NCBI GenBank assembly: GCA_963691655.1
Contig: OY829329.1
Coordinates: 63,730,852 to 63,794,851, forward strand
Direction of reading: 5' to 3'
Length of the DNA: 64,000 nt
DNA from: Toxonevra muliebris
Lineage: Eukaryota; Arthropoda; Insecta; Diptera; Pallopteridae
In this document: piece after piece, positions 35,301 through 48,600 of the stretch
Numbering within the stretch: the first letter of the stretch is position 1
Layout of the letters: each line of letters starts with the position of its first letter
The notes under the pieces: model-generated
Told to the model about the DNA's origin: nothing
Seen by the model: the letters and a program-made list of their open reading frames with translations, nothing else
The model's database searches: none
Position numbers and translations under genes: made by a program

Positions 35301-38300
35301 CACCTTCTAATTTCTAAAATTCAATGAACTAATTTTTTAGTTAAATGTACTGACTTTTAAGTTCAAAAATCTGGTTACCCTATACAAGCGACAAATGGTT
35401 CATTTTATGCATGTGTTCGCCAGCATATAATGTATACAGGCATTAAAGAAATCTTAAAATTTCTAACAAAGCGAATAAATTTTTAACTAGCTGCATACAT
35501 GATTAAAAATAATGTCATCACTTGCTCAGCTAGACATAACAGTACTGAAAATTCTCATGCAAATTATCTGGAATTCTATAAGAGTGGCAAACAAACACAA
35601 AAAGAACAACAACAAAATAGACACTCATCTACATTTTGCGTTGTTAAAAAATCATAATAAAAAGAATAAATATGTAATATTCCAAAAAAAAAACTAAAAA
35701 AAAATGTCAACTGAATTGAAGCATGACAAAATATTCAAGTAATATAAAATGAAATAAAATCTGAAATAATTACACTAATTACAAATGATTTTTTATTGTT
35801 GCTGTTTTTGTTGTTGCTGATGAATGGAAAAATATATTAATTAATTATATGGTCATACAGCAGCAGCATTAAAAAATTTACGTTTGATATGATTAAAATA
35901 GAAAATTATGCAAACAAATGCAAAAAATTAAACGAACAATTTGTATGATGATAAATGACTAATTTGTATGACAGAAGTGATTAACTTATAAGCTCTGACT
36001 AACTAGGTATGTAAATGGCCAGAAGCCAGCGTGAACTTTATATACATACATGACACGCTACATATGAAAAATAGTGAATTTTAATGGTTTTGAAAATAAG
36101 TTGGCTAACTTTATAAAAAAATCGATTTTTTAAAGAAATAAATCAAGTGGGAGAAACAGGAATGGCTGATGAAGACGCTGTCCTGTGATGCGTTCTCAGC
36201 CTGAGAGGTTTAAGAACAATCTCGCAAGAATTCTTAAGGGTTTATATCAGGGATGCCAACTCATTTTTTCTCTCTCCCCGATAACCCTCGAGCAATTCCC
36301 CGATTTTTAATCGAATTCCCCGCATAACAGCGCTACACACAGTTTCCATATAAACATTTTACAAAAACGAAATTGACCTCAGTGAGTGTTATTTTAAGTC
36401 GACCCTGAACTTTCTCGGTCCAAAACTTAACAAATTTTTGTGGAACTGGTAGATTAATAGAAACATACTTTCTGACTCCGGAATTCTTAACGCTTATATG
36501 TTCAGCCCACTTTTGGACATCAAAGTTCTCAAAGGAGAAGACATGGAATTTCTCTTGACTCAAATAAAAAGTGGCAAAAACTTTGCTTTTAGAAAAACGG
36601 GTTCAAAATTTGGAACATCGGTTTTAAACATAGAAAAAATTAACTTCATCTTCATCAATTTTTACAAAATACTTTCGACATATAATACTTTCAAATAGCA
36701 CACTTTTTTAAAAATCGATTTCTCCAAACCAATAAATTGCAGGCCCTGCTTAAGAAAAAATTAAGATTTTAAGACCCAAAATATGAAATATTTCATAAGT
36801 TAAACATTTTACATTGCATAAAATTTGGCAAAAAATATTCTACAGACTTTAATTACTAAAAGCTGAACGACTTCCAATTCCCCGTAAAAAACAGCTCATT
36901 CCCCGATTCCCTGTACTAACTAAAATTCCCCGCAAATCGGGGAATTCCCCGCTAGTTGGCATCGCTGGGTTATATACACTTGTCGGGTATTTCATTAATT
37001 TTTTTTGCCAAGGCGATACAATTTTATCAAAAAGTCACCGTATGTCTACATATTTGTTGGTGTTGGAAGGTATTTCATGAATTTTTTCAACAAAAAATGT
37101 TAACATATTGGAACGAAACGGCCGTTGTGCCAAAACACCTTCATCACGCCTCGCGGTCTGAACGATAAATAAAGAACCGTTTATCTGAAATGAAAAAAAA
37201 AAACCAGAACATCCCAACAAACCATCGAATTTAATACCATAATTTTAGCATTCGAAACGAATTCGAAAATGAGCCCGGTAACGAGTTTTTGTCAAAGCAT
37301 TCGAAACAAGTTCGTTTTAGTAGCTTCACAACGATTAACGAGTATTCGCTATTTTACAATTCGTTATAGAAAAAGTAGAAAAGAATCAAGAATTCAAAAT
37401 AAAAGTTTATCCATCAAAAATTTGTTTGATGAGAATAATTAACTTAACCCAAAAAACCATAGAAATTTTAGCATTCGAAACGAACTCGAAAATGAACTCG
37501 GTAACGAGTCTTCGCTACAGCATTCGAAACGAGTTAGTTTTAGTAACTTCTCAACTATCAACAAGTATGAAAAATGAACGAGTATTCGCTATTTCATAAT
37601 TCGTTATAGAAAAAGTAAAAAAGAATCAAGAATTCAAAATAAAAATTTATTCGTCAAAAATTTATTTAATAAAAAATAAGAAATGAGCAGGAAAAAAAAA
37701 CAAAAATAAGAAGAGAAGTGAATGATCTTACGAAAGTTAATTTAACTGCAAGCAACTCGACAGAAAAAGAAAATATTCTCCCTTCCTGCTGTAAAAATTG
37801 TGAAGAAAGTACTGCAACGTCTTGGGAATAAAATAATTTTTGGTATTCGAGATAAATTCGTTAAAAAACCAAAAAAAAAAAAAGTTACGTGAGCAATTCG
37901 CTAATGATGCTCGTTTACGAAGAAATTCTCCAGTTCAGTATGAATTCATAAACGAAATCAAAAACGAATTCGCTAATGAAGAGTCAATTCCCCAAGAAAA
38001 CGAACTCGTCAAGGAATCGTTAATGATATTCGTTTTCGAAACATTTTATCGTCACAACGAATTCGTTTCGAAATAAAAACGAATTCATCTGGTTTGTTGC
38101 GATGTTTTAGTTTCCATCGTCACTTTGTGAAATTTACATTTTTACAAAAATGGTGAGGATTTTTTTCAAATTCGTGATTGTCGAGGGTTTGGAAATTTGG
38201 TTTGGCCAAAAAAAAAACTTTGTTTCAGTCAGTGCTGTCACTTCAATTGAACTTTTTCACTCCACTTTCAAACCTGACACTTCGTCACTTCCTTTTTTAT

Positions 38301-39600
38301 AAAAACACTTCGGTTTTCTAGTTTCAATGAAAAACTAAAATCGATAAAAAAAAAACTAAATATGCTCATCTCTGTAATATGCTTCGGCTGTAGCCAGTTC
38401 GGTGTGTTTGAATTTATATCCCCTATAAAAAGTAAAAAGATACCATTTAGCATACATACTTTAGTACATTTGGAGACCTTTTGTGTTTATTTAAATAATT
38501 ATGTAGCAACACTGATGACGCACTGTCATATAATTTATTAGAATTTGATTGAAAATGAAGAGGTAGACGATTTAGAATTATTATTATTTGAAAGAGGACG
38601 ACTCGAAAGTCAGGCACTGCGACTTATAAGATCTATTGTACCAAAGCCCCAAGAAAGAAAGCAAGGAAGGGAGAAAGAAAGATAGATAAGAAACATACCC
38701 AAGCCGAGAATCGAACTCAGGTCTCCAGAGATAAGAGTCTGGCACTCTGCCACTAGACCACAGTGGCAATGGTAGGACCTACAGTTTAACGCCGATTCCG
38801 AACGGCTGTGTGGCAATTTTTTATCAGCTCGGTGGATTTGCCATTACCAACCAAGGTGTGTACTTGTACACATTCTTATAATTCTCATCCACTTCATATC
38901 GATAGCGAATATAAGAAGTTTATGAGAATTAACCACCAGACCAAGACGGGAATCGAACCCGCAACCTTCTGAATGAAAGTCTAGTACACTATCCACTAGA
39001 CAATCGAGGTCGTCGACGATTTAGAAGGTGAGTGGAGGATTTTATTTCTAAATGATTTTATGCAAAAAAGCGACAGTTTCGAAGAACTCTGCCATTTTGT
39101 TTTTGACGTGAAAAATTCCTTAAAACAAATGATGTATCCTTATTCAAAAAGTTTTGTCGGACCCTAATTTTGTCTGCCACACAGTAGCGCTCCACCAAAA
39201 GTTTTTTTTTTCGCTTCAAAAAACACTTCACATTTTGAAAATCACTTCGATTTTTTAAGAATTTTACTTCACAAAAAAATCTCAAAACGACAGCCCTGAT
39301 TACAGTTATAAACTAGCCAGTAAAATATCAGATCGATTAGTGAAATGGTTCTTGAGAAACTTTTCTCATTGCAATGAAACTTTTTGAAAAACAGCATTTC
39401 GAGATAATCGCGTTTAAGCACCATGTTCAGGTAGTCGGAGGTAGCGCGTTGTTGACAGCTGTAACTTTGGCTCTAGTACTCAGATCTCAATGAAATTTGG
39501 AAAATATTTTTTCAAGAGGATGTACTTTGGGAAAAATCAATAAAAAATTTTCGTTTTTTTTTTCGGCCAACATATATATATATATATATATATATATTTT

Positions 39601-39662
<62 letters not shown>

Positions 39663-42600
39663 ATCCCTTAAATAATTTAAGCTTAGCTAAATACATTAAG
39701 CTATCCGCTATGGGTAAAAGTCTCTTATTAGCAGATTTGATTGCCTAAGTTCAGAGTTTATTTTTATAATATTCATCAGGAACTTAAAAAATCACGGTTA
39801 AAATTGATTTTAATAAAAGAAAATTTATGTAAATAAGGCAAGAAAGGATTAACTATATCAGAAATGATAGTCGATTGTCTATACAAGTTTTTTTTTAGCA
39901 AATAATTTTTATATTCTTGGGTTTATCATTGAGTTAACTTTCAACATAAAAAACATGTTATCTCTACAAATGAATTTCTATTATTAGTTAAACCAAATGA
40001 TACGCTAATAAAATTAGCACATTTTTTAATGATATGGCAATTCAAAGACAATTACAACTACTGTTTATATAACACTTGTTGTTGCTGCTCCTGTCTTACA
40101 TGAAAATTGTTCAATTACTTTTAATAATAATAATTTTTGAGTAAGAAAAATCGAAAGAAAAAAAAATGTTTCCAACAAATTTACAAATTGTTATGATTAT
40201 TGCTTTCAATGCGAATAAACGTATTGAATGCTGATGCGATTTACATAGCTCAAAAAAAAAAAAAAAAAAAAAACAAGTTTCAAAAATGATGGTAGACATA
40301 TACGTTCGAATATCTATTTACCTACCTAACTACCTACATAAACATTGGTTAAATCCATTTAACATAGATTTAACTTTTGTTTTTTTTTTTTTTTTTTTGT
40401 TTTTTTTTTTTTTGTAACTGGCTTTTAAATTGTCAAAGCAACACGATCGCGATCGTTGTTGTTATTGGACAATTTGTTTAATCGTTGTTGCTGTTGTATT
40501 GACAACACACAAATTAAAATTGTAACTTTAGCTGGTATTTTGTATGAATTTCGGGTCGTTTGAATGCATACCTGCATACATATGTCAAAGAGAACAAGAA
40601 TGAAAGAGCAGCGAATGAGATTATAATCATAGTTGACAGTTTGCTGGTTATGTCATCTAAAGTGTCAATGTCATTTGAGAATATGCGTAGAGAGCGGGAA
40701 TAACATATTCGAAATATTTAATTTACATAGAAAAATTAAAAAATAATTTAATTTAATAAGAAATTTGATATTTTCTTTTTTAAATAAAAATTTTACAGCT
40801 GTCAAAATCCATGGAAACTATTAAAGTGAGAGAAAGGGGAGTAAAGCAATAAATCTATTTATAATCCAGAGATTTTAGTAATATAAAAAACATAAATTAT
40901 TTAAAATACACTAAAACTTGACAGTTTGCTATAACTGAAAGAAAAAGTATCCGATTGCTGTCTTTTTTTTTTTTTAAATTTATATTTACATTTGGAATAG
41001 TAAATTTTCAAAATTTTGAACTCGTTTACTCTGTAGAGAACTAAACACAACCTAAATGAAACTACACTAGAAAAAAACATAGATATCATTTCAGTGATTT
41101 TCATAATATTACTCAATTTATTTACCCAATAAATATTTTCCTAAGCAGCTACTAATATTAATGCCAAAATTTTGACATAAATAAGATTTTTCTATGCTGA
41201 CATTTTTATAAGCTCATTTTACTAAGCCACTGTCAAATAACTCAGCTGAAAGGCATTTCGTGTCAAATTAACTTCCACACTTGCAGAGAAACAGTGAAGA
41301 AAAAAAACAAAATATTTAAACTGAAAAGAAAACAACTTTACAAAAATATTGTTTAGTAGAAATATTAATTTCAATATTTTTGTCGTTCTTTTTTTTTTTT
41401 TTTAATCTATTAGGTACAACTTATCTAAGCCACCAATCTTAAGTTCATATTCAACTCATTAATTTAAATTCTAAACGTGAGCTTAAATCATTTTCTGTAG
41501 ATAATTTGGAAGAAACTATAATGCACATTGTGCGCAGTAAGCAATTTTCAGTTTAGCGTAACTGTGCGAGACCATTCCATTAGTATTTCATAGATGAATA
41601 AAGAATATGACTTACTATTTACTATTTCGTGTTTCATTTTTGATGATGAGTAATATAAATCTTAGAAATATGTATTCTACACATTAAATATGTAATTATA
41701 ATATGTAAATGGCAATGATTTAATTTGAAAACACGCCCATTTCGTAAGTGATTCAGCTTTTAGCATGTCAATTATAAGTAGTATTACGTAATAGGAAATA
41801 TTTTTAATTCATGAATAAACATTTTATTTTTTTTCAAAATATTTCTATTTGGTGTTAAGCATTTCGAATTTTGGAACAATATTTTCTATAACCAATTAAG
41901 TCTTGAGCACCTTCAAAACTCCTGAATTGAAGAACTCTATACTGTATTGAGAATTTCCATTTGTTTTCAAATTTCTCATTTAAATTTAAAACGAGAAAAA
42001 GTTATGCACACATGTGGCAACGCTTAAATGTGAAATTGAATGAGTTCTGTTTATAAATACTAAAACTGTTTCTAAACGAGATGAAATTGTCTTAAGACAA
42101 ATGTCATTGCGACTGTCAGATTTTGTCAGTTAAAAAAAATTTGTGTCATATTTCCTTCTACTTGTGACTCTGCAACATACAATTTGTAGAGATTTTTTTG
42201 ACATGTCTTAAGGAGACATTCCTGTTTAAAATTAGACAAAATAGAATTTTTGGGGAACTTTTTTTTTTTTAAAACTATGATATTTTATTAAAAAATTACT
42301 TAGAGATGTTATATTTAATTATCTTATTGAAGAATAAAAAAAAAAATTTTTTCGCCACTTTTAATCCAAGATAGCGATCCCATTCTTGGTGGTAGGACGG
42401 ATTTCAAGCTTCCTAATAAAAATAGAAACATAAACTGAAAAAGATTTTGTTTACTTGGCATTTCTCAATAAGTGGAACCACAAAAATGGGAAACTTTTCC
42501 CTTCCCCTTTTTTGAGGGTCTTTTGTCTGAAAAAAAGAGAGGTTTTTTAGGTTCCACTTACAGCCATGATGAAACAAACGCATTTTAGGTTTTCAAAATC

Positions 42601-45600
42601 GGTTCAGTAGAACTCGAGATATCAATCCTACCAGTTCAAACAACATCATTTTGAGAAAAATGAGTTTATAGTTTTTTTTTAAATAAATTTTTGCGTTTAG
42701 AAATTGAGTCATTTTATGCAAATTTCTTTTATTCAGCCATCCTTAGTGCATGCTGACGGTCTTCAAGTTTGGACAACTTTTTTAAATGCTCTGATTGGGC
42801 CTTTTTTCTTGCTGGAGTTGCTTCTTTGAAATGTTCTCCGATCCTTCTGTCGCCTTGGGCCAGTTCCGTCGATTTTCATAATTCGAAAACGTCTTTTTTA
42901 ACTATTCTGATAGAAAAATGTATGCTGATTACGAATCAAATGTTGGTTTTTCAAAATTAAAAATGATTTTTTAAAAATTGATTTGATTACCTTAAAACCC
43001 GTTATTCTGGGGTAATCGCTGATTACAACACTGTCATCAGATTTTGAAAATAATAAATGGCAAATCCAACATGGCGAAAGAAATCTTTTAAAAAACTGAT
43101 TGGATTCAATTGAAACCCATTACTCGGGAGTTTTCGGGCTCAATGATTACGAATTTAATGTCAGGTTTGTAATCAGCTATTCTGAAAACCACCGAGTAAC
43201 GAGTTTCAATCAAATCTGATGAACTTAAAAAATAGTCGCCCATATTGGATCCGATATTTTAAGTTTTAAAAATCCGATGTCCGAATCTTAATCAGCGTCC
43301 CCTGAAACCCCCGAGTAATGAGTTTTATGCGAATCCGATTAACTTTTAAAAAGCTCATCTTCCATATTGTTTCCGCCATTTTGGATTTTAAAAATCTTTC
43401 TTCAGATACATAATCAGCGACTCTGAAAACCCCTGAATAATGATTTTGAAACTTTTTTCTAGAAAATTTGCTTTTGGACGTTAGGTTTCCTTTTTAGTAC
43501 ACCAAAGCACAATTATATGTATAACTTTCGTTTTACTTCGAATTTTATATTAATATTTTAGGAGAGTGTTCTTGAAACTATAAGAAATCCAAACAAAAAA
43601 AATCGACATTTTTCAATTTTAAAACTAGAATGTCCCCTTAAGGCAATGCCGTCTCGTCTAGGAGCAGCTTAAATATGTATAAAGTAATTTCTCATAGGAA
43701 ATATGTTCTAGCACAGCATACCGTTGTAAAGCTAATCTAATTCCTTAATTCAGACATTTTTGATATACCAGCTTGAAATTTGAGCAAAAATATAAATAGA
43801 TTTTAAGAGAACTGATTCGGAACAGGCTGTACAATTCAATCCTTCTCCTATCACTTATTTAAGTAAATTTTAACATTATAAAAATAACTTTTAACATTTC
43901 CAATACAGTTGATCTGGTCCACTTTTGAACTTAGGTATAGTGGAAGGATGAAAAAGCGTAGGTTATTCGACCCTTTCGATTAATAACGGAAGGTCGGAGA
44001 TGCAACACGGTCGGAACTGGAATTCCCCAATTCCGTCTACCTTTAGAATTTGATACATGCTTAATCTTTTTTTTTGTGGGTCAGTCCTCCACAATACGGA
44101 AAAATATTTCTTTTACTCATTACAGAATCTACCTATTGAGCTTCCTTCAATCTTTAGATATGTTCGTTGAACCCACAGTTTTAAGTTTTTGTTGAGACAA
44201 ATACACACTATGGTGCATAACTATAAACGCACCTGATGAACTTGAAAATATTCAGTGATTTCTGGAGATCGAATAATAAATATGTATGTAGAATACATGC
44301 ATAGTTCCTCACGTAATAGTTACAAAGAGGATCGGGAGGGCGTTTGGGCTTAAAACGCTCCCTCCCCTTATCGATGAAAATCTTTTATATTTTGATCGTT
44401 GGTGATGAACTAAAAAAAAAAAAGAATTAAGAGACCAAAAAATTAAGCCCCCTTTTAAGAACTTTGTGGATTCGCTGGTGGTTACATGCAGGTTTTTTGG
44501 TCTGCCTCAGTCTGAAAAGATGAGCATTAAACTAACCTCTTGTTTATTTCTTCCTACTAGAGTACGCACTGTCTCTTATTACACGAGAGATCAGGTCCGT
44601 GAGCTCAGAACTTTTTTCGAGAGATATTTTTTGTTTATCTCTTACCCTAGACAAAAGGATTAAAATAGGCTTGAACTAGAGGTTGATAATCAGTCCTCCA
44701 TTTTTAATCATCAGTTTTTTACTAAAATTGTCCATCTTGCAGCGATAACTTTTCACGTTTAGAACAATTTAGAGACAATTTGAGTCTCAAGCGAGCCCAG
44801 AAGAGCAGAGGGGGATGGATTAAGTTTATCCGATTTTTCCGATTTCGAGAAGTCAAAGTTCGAACATGATTTTATGTATAGTTCTATTTGATTTTTGGAC
44901 AAGAAAGAAATTTAAAATTGACAATGTGCCAAGGTAGCAAGATAGTATTTTCTACTTTGGCCTTATTCCAAATAATATGAAAATCCTAGGTGATTTCTAG
45001 TCAAACATTGAATGAAAATCCATTGGAGTAAAAAAGCTTGGCGTTAAGGGGAAATGATGACAGTATAAATATTTATTCTTGAGCTAAGTAATCCCATTAT
45101 TAGTTAGATATTTTAAAGTTCTTATCACCTTCCATTCTGACCACGTTTTCATAAACTTTTCATATCAATATTTTTAATTCTCTTTTCAATTGTTTTTTCA
45201 GCTAATGCCGTTCTAAGATGTTGGCGCTGTTCAACGGATGTCTCAAATGGTGGTTTCTGCGATGATCCCTTCGATCCCGAATATATATCCGATCAGCAAC
45301 GCTATTGGAGTTATGTTAACTGTACATATTCAGTGGGTTTTAAATCGGTGAACGCACGCCCGGTATGCAAGAAACTGGTGCAGGAAGGTGAGTTGTAAAA
45401 TAAAAATTCAATTAATTCAATACAGTCTAAGAGAAAGAAAAAACGAAAACACAAATCAAAACAATTTAAAAAAAAACACTAAACAATAAAACGTGCAACG
45501 AATAATGAAAATACTGAATGTTTTTGGATGCACGTAATTTGAAACTACACGTTCTCCATATAAAACAAATTCGTTTGTATTATATATGGAAAATAAGTGA

Positions 45601-48600
45601 AAATTAAATGATTACACAATTTTATTAAAAAAAAAAAAAGTTTACAATAAAAATAATTCAACAAATATTATTTATTATTTACGATTTCTTAAATGACATT
45701 GGCGGCGCGCCTTTTAAAAATTGTGCGCAAATTTTTTCTTTGATTGATTCGTATTCAAATATCACGTTAATGTTGATAATTACATTCATTGTGATTAATG
45801 TGCTACTTTTTTTGTGGAATTTATTTGTATTTTTTATTACAAATGCACCGCTTTTTTTGGATTAAACCAATTAGCATGAATCTGTATTAAAATGTTATTT
45901 AGGGAACTAAGTAAACGACATATCACTAAACTAATACAGTAAAGTTCATTATAATAATAAAAAAAAAAAAGAAAAAAATTGAAGTATTTGTTGACACAAA
46001 AAAGAAAAACGAGTACCTAAACCACATACAGTTGCCAAAACGACAACAAGATTAAAATTTATTAGCATGCAAAAAAAAAAAAGAAAAAAAAACAAAAAAA
46101 TGTAAAATTAATTTACACCCGCGCAATATGCAACACTGCGCTTATTTAACGGTACATATTCACACTTGCATATAAACACTGGACCGCATTTATATAGGGA
46201 CTGTTTCTTTCTCTCTTTTTTGCCCGCACGATCTAACACCCTGACACTTAGGCCATGCCATACCATACCATGCCGCATGTGGCGCTAATTTGTTGCAATT
46301 TATTGCACACTCACATCGTTAGCATATCATATAGTTGATATCTTGAAAAAAAAACAAAAAAACAAACAAAAAAAAAACACATTAGAAAAATAAATAAAAA
46401 AAAAGGTAGAAAAAAAAAATTATTTCAAGTGTTGTGTTATTGCAAATAAAATTTATTTGTAGCATACTGTATGCATTTGGATTTACATATTTTTGTCAGT
46501 CACTGTCAAGTGGCAATTGTTGTTTGGTTTGCTGTTTCAGTTTCTGTTGTGGTTGCTGTAAATTGCAATTTGTACTTGTTACAATTGCACAAATAAGTAA
46601 AATATCACAAACAACGTGAGTGTTGATCACTAACTTGCCATACAGTTACTACATATTTATTTAGTAGTATAGTATGCGATCTTTCACCTGTTTTTCGTTT
46701 TTGTGTATATTAGAAAATAAGTAAAAATTAATGAGCAATTGATGTCAGACATGGCGATCTAGATTCTAAATCGAGTGATCATTGATGAATCAGTGAAGTA
46801 TATTCGAGAGGGAATTTTTAGAATTTATTTTGGAAGAAAATTTAATTTAATATATACAAGATCAAATTCAAATTCTTAATTTTTTGTATTTTTAACCCAT
46901 TTTCAACCGCTCCTAAACCGCTGGGATATAAACGTGAAAAAATTTTTGCTGTAAATTATAATTCTAAAACCAGTTGGAATTCGAAGAAATAATATTTTCG
47001 AGATTTTGAAATATACTCTCCGAACGTTAATTTGTTATTTATTTTTATTTAAGTAATTTTGCGCGACTGTTAAAAAAAACAGGTTCAAACACGAACTGAC
47101 CCAAAACAAAAATAATTCAAGTTAAGAAATGTGTAAAATAACATACAATATTTGGTGGTTTGCTAAGTTATATCGATTTCCTGCTAACCTACAGAAAATT
47201 CGAAAGTCACTGGTTGATTTTTCGACTACTGGTTGAAAATGGGTTAACTCAATTCTTGATCTTACATTACCCTTTTTGAAGTGATATGTTTTTACAATTT
47301 TTAATTTGGAATTTTAATTATTTGCGATAATGATCTTGTTACTGTGAAAGTAGGATTGGGAGGATCACAAAAATTCTGTCTGATATAAAGGTCTAGTTAG
47401 ATTTCCAATCGAATGATTAAAATAAAACTAGCGATAGTCAGAGAACATTTTCAGAATTTATTTTGGACAAAATTTTATTTATGATATCGATTGATCGAAT
47501 CTTAATTTTTAATATTCATATTTGTTTATCCTATCTTGATCTTAAGCCTACTGTTTTGAAATTAAAAAATTTTTGATTCCCATTTTGAATTTGAATCACT
47601 TTCGTTCACGACTTTGTTAATTTTTGATTATTTTCTTAAATTTTTGAAGACGGTTCCAACAATTCACCTCCAAACTAATGTAAACTAAACTATTTGAGTT
47701 AATTCAGTTAACAAGATAAAGGCAATAAAATCACCCTATGTAGGTCCCCAAGACAGCCTTTGTGGACTAGCTTGCTAAACGAGATAAGAACTCTTCTCTA
47801 ATCTGAGGCAGATGTGAAGATCTGAGGTAGGCTAAAAGTGATAGTGAATGTCTTGGATAGACCGGTAAAATCCACAGTGTTACCATAACTTTCCTATTTC
47901 AATTTAAAATTGAAATAGAAAATGTCATTTTAAAATCAGAAAATGCCATTTTAAAATCAGGAAATGCCTTTTTAAAATCAGAAAATGTTTTTTTAAAATC
48001 AGAAAATGTTACTTAAAAATAAAAAATGTAATTTTAAAATTAGAATAGAAGACGCCATTTTAAAATAAAAAACCATCATTTTAAAGCCAGAAAATGTTTT
48101 TTAAAATCAGAAAATGTTTTTTAAAATCAGGAAATGTCGTTTTAAAATGAAAAAATGCTATTTTAAAATCACAAATGCTTTTTTTTTTAAATCAGAAAAT
48201 GTTACATAAAAATAAAAAATGTAATTTTAAAATTAGAATAGAAAACGCCATTTTAAAATTAAAAACCATAATTTTAAAGTCAGAAAATGTTTTTTAAAAT
48301 CAGAAAATGCCTTTTCAAAATCAGAAAATGTTTTTTAAAATCAGGAGATGTCATTTTAAAATTAAAAAATGCTATTTTAATGTCACAAATGCTTTTTTTT
48401 TTAAATCAGAAAATGTTACATAAAAATAAAAAATGTAATTTTAAAATTAGAATAGAAAACGCCATTTTAAAATCAAAAAATATCATTTTTAAGCCAAAAA
48501 ATGTTTTTTAAAATCCGGAAATGCCTTTTCAAAATCAGAAAATGTTTTTTAAAATCAGGAAATGTCATTTTAAAATCAGAAAATGTTATTTTAATGTAAA

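Larger units (their letters stand above)
32841..35375. repeat. degenerate TACTGATTTTTAAGTTCAAT minisatellite broken by insertions
   Basis: Imperfect 20-25 bp units built on TACTGATTTTTAAGTTCAAT occur at about 32846-32875, 33515-33640 and 34980-35375. Between them sit the 87-bp direct-repeat segment (32959-33514) and the Tc1 relic (33641-34820). An older array was split by later insertions. Confidence 0.65.
38578..39014 (-). mobile_element. SINE with two tRNA-like units and 12-bp target duplication
   Basis: A 437-bp insert flanked by perfect 12-bp direct repeats GACGATTTAGAA (38566-38577 and 39015-39026). On the - strand it starts directly with a tRNA-Glu-like unit (39011-38939). About 170 bp of spacer follow, containing GGTAATGGCAAATCCACC and CAGCCGTTCGGAATCGGC. 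Then comes a second, decayed tRNA-like unit (38767-38698), a tail of about 120 bp, and a short (AAT)n end. Head, body, AT-rich microsatellite tail and target duplication together make a retroposed SINE. The dimeric head recalls the mosquito Twin SINEs, but here both units resemble tRNA-Glu. Confidence 0.85.
38230..39298. mobile_element. hAT-like element carrying a nested SINE
   Basis: Ends CAGTGCTGTC and (inverted) CAGGGCTGTC. The flanks GTTTCAGT and ATTACAGT match at 6 of 8 positions. CACTTC/GAAGTG words are repeated just inside both ends, the subterminal-repeat layout of hAT elements. Without the SINE and its target duplication the element is about 620 bp. Non-coding. Confidence 0.7.

Noticed and set aside
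38698..39011. Two functional tRNA genes
   Set aside because: Stem mismatches, an 8-nt loop in the second unit, and 12-bp flanking duplications show a SINE.
48287..48511. Lys/Ile/Phe-rich 74-codon open frame
   Set aside because: An artefact of minisatellite array 1.
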